Of a stretch of DNA of 64,000 nucleotides, positions 43,444 through 52,549 are shown piece by piece. The stretch lies in NCBI GenBank assembly GCA_035535015.1, contig DATLQU010000022.1:62001-126000 (forward strand), read 5' to 3'. Made by a program: the position numbers and the translations under genes. The DNA comes from Palsa-661 sp035535015 (GTDB lineage: Bacteria > Actinomycetota > Acidimicrobiia > Acidimicrobiales > UBA8190). Each line of letters begins with the position of its first letter. Position 1 is the stretch's first letter. The notes under the pieces were generated by a model. It worked only from the letters and a program-made list of their open reading frames with translations, was not told where the DNA came from and did not search any database.

Positions 43444-43918
43444 GGGGAGCCTCCTCCACGCCGAGGGAGCGTTGCAGGGCCTCGCGGCCACGGAAGAGCC
43501 ACGACTTGACCGTGCCCTCGGCCGCGCCCAACTCCTGGGCCACCTCCGCCACCGGCAGGCCGACCACGTGGTGCAGAAGCAGGGCGTGCCGCTGCTTCAC
43601 CGGAATCCTCCGCAGGGCCGCTTCGATGTCGGCCCGGCCGGCGGCGTCGTCTTCGCCCGCATCTCTGTCACTCTGGCGAAGAGGGTGGAGCCGCCGGATC
43701 CGACGCCACCGGCTGATGGCGATGTTGACGGCCACGCGCCGGAGCCAGGCTTCGGGCCGGTCGTAGCCACTGAGCGAGTCCCACTGCCGCCAGAGCCGGC
43801 TGAAGGCCTCCTGGACGGCGTCCTCCGCCGCGTCACGGTCCGTCGTGATCACGGTGAGCTGTCCCACCAGGCGGGCATAGGACGCGGCGTAGAGCTCGGT
43901 GAAGGTCGTCGTAGGCAC
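43436..43918 (-). CDS. ECF (SigE-family) RNA polymerase sigma factor
   Basis: 160 residues. Region 2 carries RDAAEDAVQEAFSRLWRQW and RPEAWLRRVAVNIAISRWRR; region 4 has LRRIPVKQRHALLLHHVVGL, then VAEVAQELGAAEGTVKSWLF. It starts with GTG at 43918, and its 3' end overlaps the start of the membrane protein gene. It probably controls an envelope or stress regulon together with that protein. Confidence 0.9.
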   Translation of the reverse strand: MPTTTFTELYAASYARLVGQLTVITTDRDAAEDAVQEAFSRLWRQWDSLSGYDRPEAWLRRVAVNIAISRWRRIRRLHPLRQSDRDAGEDDAAGRADIEAALRRIPVKQRHALLLHHVVGLPVAEVAQELGAAEGTVKSWLFRGREALQRSLGVEEAPRG

Positions 43919-44006
43919 CCCAGCGTCCTCGATCTGCGGTCCGGCGGCTACTTGCGCACTCCAGACACACGCCCGGAGAGCCTTACCGGTTGCACCGGAT
44001 CTTTCG

Positions 44007-44408
44007 TCAGACGAACGCCGGTGCGGCCGTTCCTTGTGTTCTCGCCATCTCGGCGGCCAGGACGGTGGTGAACCCGGTCTCCGCCGTCACTCCCGGGGGG
44101 GTTCGGACCGGGCCGGCCCACTGCGAACCGGTGGCGAACGGCCGCAGTGTGTCGGACCAGGATCGGCGGGGACGGGAGGGCTCGATCCAGCGGTCGTAGG
44201 GGCTCGGGCCGCGGGGCGTCGGACGCGGGCTGGGGCCGATGTCGTGCCGGAGGCGGGCGAAGGCGTCGATCACCACGGCGAACTCGGCCGCCTGACCGCC
44301 GCGGTCGGGATGGGTCTGCTTCACCCTCCGACGAAAGGCGCGTTGGACCTCTGTGTACGGGGCGTCCTCCGCCACGCGGAGCACCGCCCACGGGTTCCGT
44401 CCCGTCAT
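44007..44408 (-). CDS. J-domain (DnaJ-like) protein
   Basis: 133 residues. The N-terminal ~65 residues form a J domain: PWAVLRVAEDAPYTEVQRAF, then RRVKQTHPDRGGQAAEFAVV, with the Hsp70-activating HPD triad. No G/F or zinc regions follow; the C-terminus is Pro/Thr-rich. It is a specialised DnaK co-chaperone of unknown client. Confidence 0.85.
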   Translation of the reverse strand: MTGRNPWAVLRVAEDAPYTEVQRAFRRRVKQTHPDRGGQAAEFAVVIDAFARLRHDIGPSPRPTPRGPSPYDRWIEPSRPRRSWSDTLRPFATGSQWAGPVRTPPGVTAETGFTTVLAAEMARTQGTAAPAFV

Positions 44409-44521
44409 GGCACGTTCCTTCGGTTCACCGGCGTCCGTGCCGGTCAGCCCAGATCCTTCTGCGCTGATTCCGGTGTCGGCGCGTTGGCGCTGCGGCTTGA
44501 GCCTCAGTGGCTGGAGTCGGC

Positions 44522-44549
44522 CGGCGCCGGCCGGTTACGGCCGGCGCCG
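44522..44549 (-). terminator. 12-bp stem hairpin after the surface-protein remnant
   Basis: CGGCGCCGGCCG / CGGCCGGCGCCG stem around GTTA, starting 4 bp downstream of the minus-strand stop at 44554. No clear U-tract, but the position and stem strength suit an intrinsic terminator. Confidence 0.7.
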
Positions 44550-44553
44550 TCTG

Positions 44554-45396
44554 TCAGCAGTCGTTGGTACCGACCACGTCGCTGTCGGTGGCCGTGGCGG
44601 TGGAACCCGAGAAGGCGGCGCTGGCCGTGTTCGACAGGTTCGGCCCCCCGCAGTAGACGTCGCAGCCGATCTCGGCGTCCACCGTGTAGGTGATCGACGA
44701 GTGGGCGGGCAGATTCACCGTGTCGTCGATGTCGCCGGTGCCCGAGGAGGTGAAGCCGGTGGCGTTCCCCGTCTCGGTGGCCGTGTAGCTGTCGCTGTTG
44801 AGGTCGGGGTTGCTCGAAAGTGGGTCAGTCACGTGCACGGTGTTGGCGGCCGACGATCCGGTGTTGCTGACCGTGATGGTGTATTCGATGGTGTTGCCGG
44901 GGTTGGCGGCACCCACCGTGTTGGTGATGGACGAGCCGCCGCCGTTGTCGGTCTTGGTGATGGTGAGGTGGGCCGGCGCTGCGGTCAGGGGCAGGCCCGT
45001 CTCGATCAGGGGGTTGGGGCTGGCGTCCACCGTCATGGGGGCCGGTGTGCCGCCGGTGCCCGCGCCCGTTCCCGAACCCGAACCGCCACGGTGGTGCTTC
45101 TTCGGGTGCTTGTGGCTCTTCGCCTTCTTGGCCGTGGCCGCGTCGGTCTTGGCCCCGGCGACCAGCGTCACGGCCGGGGCGCAGACCGTGTAGGTGGTGA
45201 CGTAGGTGGGGTGACTGCCGGCCAGGACGTCGGCCATCACGGCCGACGGACCGGCGGCACAGGAGATGCCCTTGAAGACGAATTCGGCATTGCCGTCGTC
45301 GTCGAGGATACCCATGGCCTCCGATGTGCCCGAGGCCTGGTTGACGGGAGCACCCACGCCCGGCTCGAAGCGCCAACCCCCGACGCAGCGCCACTC
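44554..45396 (-). pseudogene. chimeric, N-terminally truncated secreted-repeat/DUF11 protein
   Basis: The frame has three parts. First is the C-terminal half of the two-Cys repeat domain also found at 52.5, 62.3 and 63.3 kb (ILDDDGNAEF, SCAAGPSAVMADVLAGSHPTY). Second is VAGAK plus a His/Lys-rich and Gly-rich linker with ASPNPLIETG, which corresponds to the mature N-terminus of such a protein just after signal cleavage. Third is a DUF11-like domain (EYTITVSNTGSSAANTVHVT) and a short Cys-containing end. There is no signal peptide, the first half of the repeat domain is absent, and no good start codon precedes it. It looks like a deletion fusion of two tandem paralogs. Confidence 0.6.
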
Positions 45397-45487
45397 AAAG
45401 ACTACGGAGGGTGGTGGCCGGTGACCATCGGCAGATATGACGAACTCTGGGACACCTCGGCACGGGACCTTGCTACCGTTCCGGTCC

Positions 45488-47038
45488 GTGCGACCCCGAT
45501 CCTGGCGCGAGCACCTGCCCTCGGGAAGCGAATTCCAGGTCGGTGACCTGACGGCCCGTCGGAGTCTCCCCGCCGCCTGGTCCGAGGTCTGGGCGGCCGA
45601 CCCGGCGGCACCGCTTCTTCTGGAGAGCGGCGCCGGGGAGAGCGGCGCCGGGGAGGGCGGTTCCGGCGGGCCGGCCCGCTGGATCACGGCGGGCGAGCTC
45701 GACGAACGCAGCCGGCGGGCCGCCGGGGTCCTCCAGCGCCTGGGGCTCGGCCCCGGCGACCGGATGCTCTGGAGCACGGGATCGTCGGTCGCCGCCGTGG
45801 TGGCCAACATCGCCGCCCTCCGGGCCGGACTGGTCGTCGTCCCCGCCAACGCCGCCTATACGGCCCGGGAGCTGGCCCACATCGTCACCGATGTCCGTCC
45901 CGCCGCCGCCGTGGTCGACGATCCCGACCGGGCCCGGTGGGTGGCCGAGGCGGCCCCGGGGGCGTTGGTCGTCCTCTCGGTCGACCTCGAGACGGTGAGT
46001 GGAGAACGGCCCGGGTCGACCCCGGCGCTCAGAACGGCCCTCGATACCTCGGGTCCGCAGGATCCCGCCCTGATCGGCTACAGCTCCGGGACCACCGGTG
46101 CCCCCAAGGGTGCCGTGCTCAGCCACGGCAATCTTCTGGCCAACAGCGAGTCCGTCGCCCTCACCTGGCGCTGGCAGGCCGATGACCGTCTCGTCCACGC
46201 CCTGCCCATCTTCCACGGCCACGGTCTCTGCGTGGCGCTCTACACCTCACTCCTGCGCGGATCGTCGGTCGTCTTGCTCCCGCGCTTCGACGCCACCGCC
46301 GTCCTCGATGCCGTGTCCGACCACAACGCCACCCTCTTCTTCGGCGTGCCCACCATGTACCACCGGTTGGCGGCATCACCGCGGGTCGGCGAGCTGGCGC
46401 GGCTCCGGCTGGCCGTCTCGGGATCGGCGCCCCTGGCCGCCGATCTTCATCGTCGGATCGCCCAAGCCGGCGGCACCGACGTCCTGGAGCGCTACGGCAT
46501 GACCGAGACACTGATGACCATCTCCAACCCCTATGACGGCGAGCGCCGGCCGGGGACGGTCGGCTTCGGCTTCCCCGGAACCGACGTCCGGCTTCACGGC
46601 GAGGAGATCCTCGTCCGAGGGCCGACGGTCTTCGCCGGCTACTGGCAGCGGCCGGCGGCCACGGCCGAAAAGATGGACGACGGATGGCTCCGTACCGGGG
46701 ACCTGGCCACCGTGGACGACGGCTACGTGGCCATCATGGGCCGGTCGTCGGACCTGATCGTCTCCGGGGGTTACAACGTCTACCCCGTCGAGGTGGAGGA
46801 CGTCTTGCTCCGCCACCCGGCGGTGGCCGAGGTGGCGGTCACCGGCACCCCGTCCGACGAATGGGGTGAGGCGGTCACGGCCTGGGTGGTCCCCGACGGC
46901 CCGCCGCCGACCAGCGCCGAGCTGGCCGCCTTCACCGCCGATCTCCTCGCCCCCTACAAGCGGCCGCGGCTGCTCCACATCGTGGACGCCCTGCCCCGAA
47001 ACGCCCTGGGCAAGGTCCGGCGGGTCGATCTGCGTTGA
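45488..47038 (+). CDS. AMP-forming acyl-CoA synthetase, MatB (malonyl-CoA synthetase)-like
   Basis: 516 residues of the ANL superfamily, adenylating a carboxylate and transferring it to CoA. P-loop IGYSSGTTGAPKGAVLSHGN, then ERYGMTETLMTISNPYDGER, a variant of the MatB signature, TGDLATVDDGY, and the C-terminal catalytic Lys in NALGKVRR. A 15-bp duplication encodes GAGESGAGE near residue 45. GTG at 45488 chosen as start. A (methyl)malonate substrate is inferred from the signature. Confidence 0.85.
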   Translation: MRPRSWREHLPSGSEFQVGDLTARRSLPAAWSEVWAADPAAPLLLESGAGESGAGEGGSGGPARWITAGELDERSRRAAGVLQRLGLGPGDRMLWSTGSSVAAVVANIAALRAGLVVVPANAAYTARELAHIVTDVRPAAAVVDDPDRARWVAEAAPGALVVLSVDLETVSGERPGSTPALRTALDTSGPQDPALIGYSSGTTGAPKGAVLSHGNLLANSESVALTWRWQADDRLVHALPIFHGHGLCVALYTSLLRGSSVVLLPRFDATAVLDAVSDHNATLFFGVPTMYHRLAASPRVGELARLRLAVSGSAPLAADLHRRIAQAGGTDVLERYGMTETLMTISNPYDGERRPGTVGFGFPGTDVRLHGEEILVRGPTVFAGYWQRPAATAEKMDDGWLRTGDLATVDDGYVAIMGRSSDLIVSGGYNVYPVEVEDVLLRHPAVAEVAVTGTPSDEWGEAVTAWVVPDGPPPTSAELAAFTADLLAPYKRPRLLHIVDALPRNALGKVRRVDLR

Positions 47039-47067
47039 CGGCGGCCGGCGGAACTAGCGTGCGCATC

Positions 47068-47358
47068 ATGCCGACGTATCTCATGCTCTCGACCCTCGGC
47101 CCCGAAGGGATGGCCACCCTCCGAGAGAACCCCGGACGTCTGAAAGAGGTCAACGGCGAGGTGGAGGCCATGGGCGTGAAGGTCGTCACCCAGTGGGCTC
47201 TTCTCGGCCCCTACGACTTCGCCACCGTTCTCGAGGCCCCTGACGAGAAGGTGGTGGCCCGGGTGGCGCTCACGCTCGGCGCCCGGGGCACCTTGAAGAC
47301 GAAAACCCTCACCGCCATCGCGATCGACGATTTCATCGATGCCGTCGCCGGACCGTAG
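47068..47358 (+). CDS. GYD-domain protein
   Basis: 96-residue ferredoxin-fold protein of the GYD family: MPTYLMLSTLGPEGMATLRE at the N-terminus, then GVKVVTQWALLGPYDFATVLEAPDE, with GPYD in the position of the name-giving GxYD motif. Function of the family is not established. It sits 29 bp after the MatB-like gene. Confidence 0.85.
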   Translation: MPTYLMLSTLGPEGMATLRENPGRLKEVNGEVEAMGVKVVTQWALLGPYDFATVLEAPDEKVVARVALTLGARGTLKTKTLTAIAIDDFIDAVAGP

Positions 47359-47387
47359 GCGGACTCTGTCGGGAACCGATCAGGCGG

Positions 47388-47627
47388 TCAGTACCACCAC
47401 TGCCCGGTCTTGTGTCGCTTGGCCCGGACGTCATCGTTCGTGAAGACGTCCGGCAGGACACTGCCGTCGGAGAGCCGGAGGATCCGGTATCCGTCCTGCA
47501 GGGGTTCGGCGACCTCGAATCCCGAGCTCCATGTGCCGACGTACCGACTGCGGACGTCCACGGCGGTGCCGACGGCGAGCGTGTCCCTGGAAGTGGCCTC
47601 AGATGAATCGAAGGCCGTGTTGACCAT
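47388..47627 (-). CDS. small hypothetical protein (SH3/Tudor-like beta fold)
   Basis: 79 residues from ATG 47627, preceded by AGGAGGAG. The pattern VGTAVDVRSRYVGTWSSGFE, then GYRILRLSDGSVLPDVF, suggests a small Tudor- or SH3-like barrel. Similar short proteins occur in actinobacteria to my recollection; role unknown. Confidence 0.65.
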   Translation of the reverse strand: MVNTAFDSSEATSRDTLAVGTAVDVRSRYVGTWSSGFEVAEPLQDGYRILRLSDGSVLPDVFTNDDVRAKRHKTGQWWY

Positions 47628-47735
47628 TCCCCACTCCTCCTGCGACACCTCGGGTCCTGCGGACCCGGGTGCCACTCATCGAGCCTCTGGGGTCGTGCGC
47701 CGTGCCCTCGGGGGGGTCCCGGGCCGACACTCCCC

Positions 47736-48569
47736 ATGATGCGCTCCATGACCCACTTCGACAAGGCCTTGACGGACAACTCGCCACAAACCGACCAGGC
47801 CGCGCAAACTCCGGACAGCGCGGTGCAAACAAACGCGACCACTGCGGTCGGGTCGCCGTCCCCGGCACCGTCGCGCACCCGGCCCCGCCAGTCGCCGAAG
47901 CCCTCTCTCAGATGGGAGAAACGACTCTGGGCCGACGGCCACAGACTCGTCGCCGGCGTGGACGAAGTCGGTCGCGGGGCATGGGCCGGCCCCCTGACGG
48001 TGGGCGTGGTCGTCCTGGCCCCTCCTCCGTGCCGGACGCCGTCGGGGCTGCGCGATTCGAAGCTCCTCGTGGAAGAGGCGCGCGAACGGCTCTTCGCCCC
48101 CGTCTCGCGCTGGTGCACCTCCTGGGCCGTCGGCCACGCCGATCCCGAGGAATGCGACCGGTTGGGTATGACGGCGTCGCTGCGTCTGGCCACCCGCCGG
48201 GCTTTTCGCCGGCTGGCACCGGAGTTCCTGCCCGACGCCGTCGTCCTCGACGGCAACTTCGATTACGTCACCCCCGACGCCGAGCCGTCGCTCTTCGACG
48301 AGGAGCGGACCCCGCCGGACTGGACGCCGACCGTGCAGACCGTGGTCAAGGCCGACGCCAAATGCTCCTCGGTGGCCGCCGCCTCGGTCCTGGCCAAGGT
48401 CACCCGGGACCGGATCATGCGGGCCGACGCCCCGTGCTACCCCGCCTTCGACTTCGACAGGAACAAGGGCTACCCGTCGCCTGCCCACCAGCGCGCCCTG
48501 CGGGGCTACGGACTCACCGCCATCCACCGGCGCTCCTGGGTCTACGTCGACGATCTCCCCTGGCGCTGA
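47736..48569 (+). CDS. rnhB: ribonuclease HII
   Basis: Removes ribonucleotides from DNA. 277 residues. Catalytic acidic residues lie in AGVDEVGRGAWAGPL, VVLDGNFDYV and ADAKCSSVAAASVLAKVTRD; the C-terminus has NKGYPSPAHQRAL. A ~60-residue Ser/Thr/Pro-rich N-terminal extension precedes the fold, so the true start could be further downstream than ATG 47736. Confidence 0.93.
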   Translation: MMRSMTHFDKALTDNSPQTDQAAQTPDSAVQTNATTAVGSPSPAPSRTRPRQSPKPSLRWEKRLWADGHRLVAGVDEVGRGAWAGPLTVGVVVLAPPPCRTPSGLRDSKLLVEEARERLFAPVSRWCTSWAVGHADPEECDRLGMTASLRLATRRAFRRLAPEFLPDAVVLDGNFDYVTPDAEPSLFDEERTPPDWTPTVQTVVKADAKCSSVAAASVLAKVTRDRIMRADAPCYPAFDFDRNKGYPSPAHQRALRGYGLTAIHRRSWVYVDDLPWR

Positions 48570-48575
48570 GCGGCG

Positions 48576-49802
48576 CTACTTCTGGGCCGACGGCTCCTTG
48601 GGCAGGCCGAGGACCCGCTCGCCGATGATGTTGTGCAGGATCTCGTCGGTCCCGCCGGCCAGTCGCATCCCGGGCAGGCCGAGGACGAACTTGGACCAGG
48701 CGTAGGTTCCCCACTCGCCCGAGTCGGCCACCAGCCGGGGACCGAGAACGGAGGCCACCAGATCGCTCACCCGCCGCATGTTCGCCGTCAGCGTCAGCTT
48801 GGCGATCGACATCTCCGGCCCCGGGAGTTGTCCGGTGGCGATCTTGGCCATGGCCCGGAGGTTCGTGAACGAGGCCACCCGACCGTTGATGACGATGTCG
48901 GCCAGCTGTTGCCGGATCAGCGGGTCCTCGGCCTTGCCCTGGTGACGGATCAACTCGATCAGACGTTGGGTCCCCATGTTCCCGCTGCCGCCGCTGGCCA
49001 TCCCCCCACCGATGGCGGCCCTCTCGTTCATCAGGGTGGTCAGGGCCACCGTCCAGCCTTCGTTGACATCGCCCAGCCGGTGGGAGTCGGGAATCCGCAC
49101 CTCGTTGAAGAAGACCTCGTTGAACGACGCCCCGCCGGTCATCTGCCGCAACGGTCGCACCTCGACGCCCGGCGCCTGCATGTTCACCACGAAACCGGTC
49201 AGCCCCTTGTGCTTCGGCGCATCGGGGTTGGTCCGGCACATGATCTCGCCGATCTCCGACAGATGGGCACCCGACGTCCAGACCTTCTGGCCCGTCACGA
49301 TCCACTCGTCGCCGTCGCGGACCGCCTTCGTCTGCAGACTGGCCAGGTCGCTGCCGGCCCCGGGCTCGCTGAAGAGTTGGCAGGCCACGATGTCGCCCCG
49401 CCACATCTTCTTCAGGTAGAGCTCCTTCACCTCGTCGGTGGCATGGGCCAGGATCGTCGGGGCCACCATGCCGAGCCCGATCCCGTAGGCGCTCATCGGC
49501 GGAGTCTCGAACCGCCCTTCGAGGGCGTCGTAGCTCCGCTGGTACTCGCGTGACAGACCCCGGCCGCCGTAGTCGACCGGCCCCGTGATCCAGCTGAAGC
49601 CGGCGTCGAACCGTTTCTGGGCCCAGGCCCGGGCCTCGGTCAGCTCGGCCAGCTCTTCCTCGAGTGTCCGTTCCGGCAACACCGAAACCTGGTCCGAGCC
49701 CTCCCCCCAGCTCTGCCTCGACTCGACCCGAGGCGTGGCGTTGGCTTCCAGGAACGACAGAGCCGCCCGTTCGAAGTCCTTTTCGGAGATCATCTCGGCC
49801 AC
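48576..49802 (-). CDS. acyl-CoA dehydrogenase family protein
   Basis: 408 residues. FAD-site segment CQLFSEPGAGSDLASLQTKA and WTSGAHLSEIGEIMCR; C-terminal LAGGTDEILHNIIGERVLGL. As in the enzyme at 1048-2286, the canonical catalytic-Glu position is Gly. Start GTG 49802 has GAGGGG six bases upstream; ATG 49793 is the alternative. It is convergent with rnhB and divergent from the DMT gene. Confidence 0.88.
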   Translation of the reverse strand: MAEMISEKDFERAALSFLEANATPRVESRQSWGEGSDQVSVLPERTLEEELAELTEARAWAQKRFDAGFSWITGPVDYGGRGLSREYQRSYDALEGRFETPPMSAYGIGLGMVAPTILAHATDEVKELYLKKMWRGDIVACQLFSEPGAGSDLASLQTKAVRDGDEWIVTGQKVWTSGAHLSEIGEIMCRTNPDAPKHKGLTGFVVNMQAPGVEVRPLRQMTGGASFNEVFFNEVRIPDSHRLGDVNEGWTVALTTLMNERAAIGGGMASGGSGNMGTQRLIELIRHQGKAEDPLIRQQLADIVINGRVASFTNLRAMAKIATGQLPGPEMSIAKLTLTANMRRVSDLVASVLGPRLVADSGEWGTYAWSKFVLGLPGMRLAGGTDEILHNIIGERVLGLPKEPSAQK

Positions 49803-49847
49803 GTCGTCCCCTCGTCTCCGGCCGTCTGTCGACGCCGGCCTCTGACC

Positions 49848-49895
49848 GGCTGTCCTGACCGGCTGGCTGCCGGCTGTCCTGACCGGCTGGCTGCC
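49848..49895. repeat. 24-bp tandem repeat, 2 copies
   Basis: GGCTGTCCTGACCGGCTGGC-type units (24 bp) at 49848 and 49872, upstream of the acyl-CoA dehydrogenase start and within the divergent spacer. Confidence 0.9.
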
Positions 49896-50006
49896 GCCAG
49901 GGTACCGACGGTCCGGTCGCAGCCGCCACCAGGTTCCTCGCCGCCGACCGGTTCGTCCACCTCGGGGCCGATCGCCGTCGGCCGGCGGGCCCGTAGGGTA
50001 GAAAAG

Positions 50007-50966
50007 GTGGCGATGGCCTATATCTTGGCTGTCGGGGCTGCGCTGGCCAACGCCCTGACGACCATTCTCCAGCGGATGGGAGTGGAGTCGGCTCCGGCTG
50101 AAACGACACTCCGCTGGGGCCTGATGGCCTATGCCCTGCGCCGAAAGGTCTGGCTGGCCGGCTTCGGTTTCATGGTGGCCGCCTTTCTCTTGCAGTTCAC
50201 CGCCCTCCACTTCGGCCGTCTGACCACCGTCCAACCGATCCTCACCTTGGAACTGCCCTTCCTGGTGGCCATCCTGGGCATCTGGTTCCGCCAGCACCTG
50301 GGTTGGAACGAATGGGTGGGAGCCCTTTTCGCCGCCGGCGGCCTGGCCACCTTCCTCCTCCTGGCCGCCCCCGGTGGCGGCAACCAGACCCCCGGGCTCT
50401 CGGACTGGGGCCTCGTCTCCATCGCTGCCGTCGGCGGGACCACCATCGCCGTCCTGCTCACCCGGGTGGGCTCGGCGGCCTGGAAGGCGGCCATGTTCGG
50501 GGTGGCCTCGGCCATCGCCTTCGCCTTCACCGCCGCTCTCATCAAGGAGATGAACGCCGAGATCGGTCACGGTTGGGCCGGGGTCTTTCTCACCTGGCCC
50601 CCCTACGCCCTGGCCGTCTCGGGTCTGGCCGGCCTCTTCCTCACCCAGAACGCCTTCCGGGCCGGTCCGGTCACCGCCTCGCAGACCACCCTGGTCATCG
50701 TCGACCCGGTGGCGTCGATCATCATCGGCATCGGCCTCTTCGGTGACCGCGTCCAGACGGCCGGCGGCCGCGGGGTGGGGGAGGTCCTGGCTCTGATCGT
50801 CCTCTTCTTCGGTGTCTACTCCCTCACCCGTTCCCCTCTGATCATCGGCGTCAAGACCGAGGACGACGACTCCCGTCATCTGCTCTCGGAGCGCCACCGT
50901 GGATTCGGCGGTCGCCGGGACCCGCCTGACTGGACCTCGGGCGACGCCGCGCCGGCTCCCGGGTGA
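50007..50966 (+). CDS. DMT-superfamily (EamA-like) membrane protein
   Basis: 319 residues with about nine hydrophobic helices, beginning VAMAYILAVGAALANALTTI. The two-fold repeat and motifs such as FGRLTTVQPILTLELPFLVA and GPVTASQTTLVIVDPVASII fit a DMT-family exporter or a NIPA-like Mg2+ transporter. Substrate unknown. Start GTG 50007. Its TGA overlaps the GTG of the following dehydrogenase. Confidence 0.8.
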   Translation: MAMAYILAVGAALANALTTILQRMGVESAPAETTLRWGLMAYALRRKVWLAGFGFMVAAFLLQFTALHFGRLTTVQPILTLELPFLVAILGIWFRQHLGWNEWVGALFAAGGLATFLLLAAPGGGNQTPGLSDWGLVSIAAVGGTTIAVLLTRVGSAAWKAAMFGVASAIAFAFTAALIKEMNAEIGHGWAGVFLTWPPYALAVSGLAGLFLTQNAFRAGPVTASQTTLVIVDPVASIIIGIGLFGDRVQTAGGRGVGEVLALIVLFFGVYSLTRSPLIIGVKTEDDDSRHLLSERHRGFGGRRDPPDWTSGDAAPAPG

Positions 50967-52246
50967 CAGGCTCTGCCTTGGTGGAGCCCGAGTCGACTCC
51001 GTCCTCCTACGACCCCTGGACCGCCATCCTCGAACGCATCGACGACGCCGCCGGCCTGGCCTCGCTCGACCCGGACGTCCATGTCGTTCTGCGCACGCCG
51101 GAACGGGTCCTCGAAGTGGCCGTGCCCGTCCGGATGGACGACGGCCACGTCGAGGTCTTCACCGGCTGGCGCACCCACCACAACACCTCCCGGGGCCCGG
51201 CCAAGGGGGGCATCCGCTTTCACCCCGCTCTCCAGGCCCGGGAGATCTCGGCCCTGGCCGCCGACATGACCCTGAAGACGGCCGTCGTCGACATCCCCTT
51301 CGGCGGCGGCAAGGGGGGAGTGCGCTGCGACCCGCGGAAGCTGTCCAGGGCCGAGCTCCAGCGGCTCACCCGCCGGTACACCTACGAGATCGCCGCCTTC
51401 CTCGGCCCCGAGCGCGACATCCCGGCCCCCGACGTGAACACCGACGAACAGGTCATGGCCTGGCTGCTCGACACCCTCGACATGTTGGAGGGCCGCTCCA
51501 TCCCGGCCGTCGTCACCGGCAAGCCCCTCTCGGTCGGAGGCATGCCGCTTCACACCGGGGCCACGGCATCGGGGGTGGTCCGCTGCGTCCGCTCCGTCTT
51601 CGCCGCCCGCCAGATCGACCTGGCCGGTGCCCGGGCCGTGGTCCAGGGATTCGGCAAGGTGGGGGCGCCTCTCGTCTTCCTCCTGGCCTCGGCCGGCATG
51701 CGGGTCGTCGCCGTCGCCGATTTCGGAGGGGCGGTCCACAATTCCGGTGGCCTCGACGCCGGGGAACTGGCCGATCATGTCAGCCAGACCGGCTCGGTGG
51801 TCGGCTTCGAAGGCGGCCAACCCATCGACTCGGCCGGCATCTGGTCGCTCGACGCCGAGCTGATCGTCCCTGCCGCCCTCGAGGGCGCCATCGACGCCGA
51901 CGCCGCCCGCGCCATCAAGGCCTCCGTCATGGTCGAGGCGGCCAACGGCCCCACCACGCCCGAGGCGGACCGGATCCTCGAGAGCCGCCAGATCACCGTC
52001 GTCCCCGACATCCTGGCCAACGCCGGCGGCGTCACCGCCTCCTACTTCGAATGGGCCCAGAGTCGTCAGGGCTACGCCTGGGACGAGGAGGTCGTCGCCT
52101 CCCGTCTGGCCCGCACCATCGACGACGCCTTCATCGAGGTCTGGGACCGCTCCCAGAAGATGTCCGTCTCCATGCGTCGGGCCGCCGGCGTGGTGGCCAT
52201 CGATCGCCTGGCCGCCGCCATCTCGGCCCGGGGCCTCTTTCCCTGA
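50963..52246 (+). CDS. Glu/Leu/Phe/Val-type amino acid dehydrogenase
   Basis: 427 residues, hexameric glutamate-dehydrogenase-like. N-terminal KGGIRFHPALQ with the substrate-binding Lys, FGGGKGGVRCDP with the catalytic Lys, PAPDVNTDEQVMAW, and the NAD(P) motif VVQGFGKVGAPLVFLLA. Length and motifs match glutamate dehydrogenase better than leucine dehydrogenase. GTG start overlaps the transporter stop. Confidence 0.9.
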   Translation: MTGSALVEPESTPSSYDPWTAILERIDDAAGLASLDPDVHVVLRTPERVLEVAVPVRMDDGHVEVFTGWRTHHNTSRGPAKGGIRFHPALQAREISALAADMTLKTAVVDIPFGGGKGGVRCDPRKLSRAELQRLTRRYTYEIAAFLGPERDIPAPDVNTDEQVMAWLLDTLDMLEGRSIPAVVTGKPLSVGGMPLHTGATASGVVRCVRSVFAARQIDLAGARAVVQGFGKVGAPLVFLLASAGMRVVAVADFGGAVHNSGGLDAGELADHVSQTGSVVGFEGGQPIDSAGIWSLDAELIVPAALEGAIDADAARAIKASVMVEAANGPTTPEADRILESRQITVVPDILANAGGVTASYFEWAQSRQGYAWDEEVVASRLARTIDDAFIEVWDRSQKMSVSMRRAAGVVAIDRLAAAISARGLFP

Positions 52247-52549
52247 GGGCCTTCACTCCTCGCGAGCTCAGGGCGTCGCTGTTCGGCGCGGACAGCGGAT
52301 CTGCAGCCGACCGGGTGGGCTCTTCTCGTTCGGCATTCTCTGGCCCTTCGGCTCAATTGGCGAGCACACACGGGTCAATTGGTGAGCACACACAGGCAGC
52401 GTGGGCCCTGCCGGCTCACAACCCACTCCCACCACCACTGCACCACCTGCATCTCGCTCACCAGCGCAAGACGAGACTTCCTCATTCATGGTGGTGACCA
52501 GTGCACTCCACTCGCTCATGATGGGTGATCAATGACGAGGAGTCCCGCT
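52247..52549. other. 303-bp spacer before a secreted-protein gene
   Basis: No gene is evident. It contains a 22-bp direct repeat (TCAATTGGCGAGCACACACG type) at 52353-52374 and 52375-52396, which could be an operator pair or a slippage product. No confident promoter. Confidence 0.5.
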
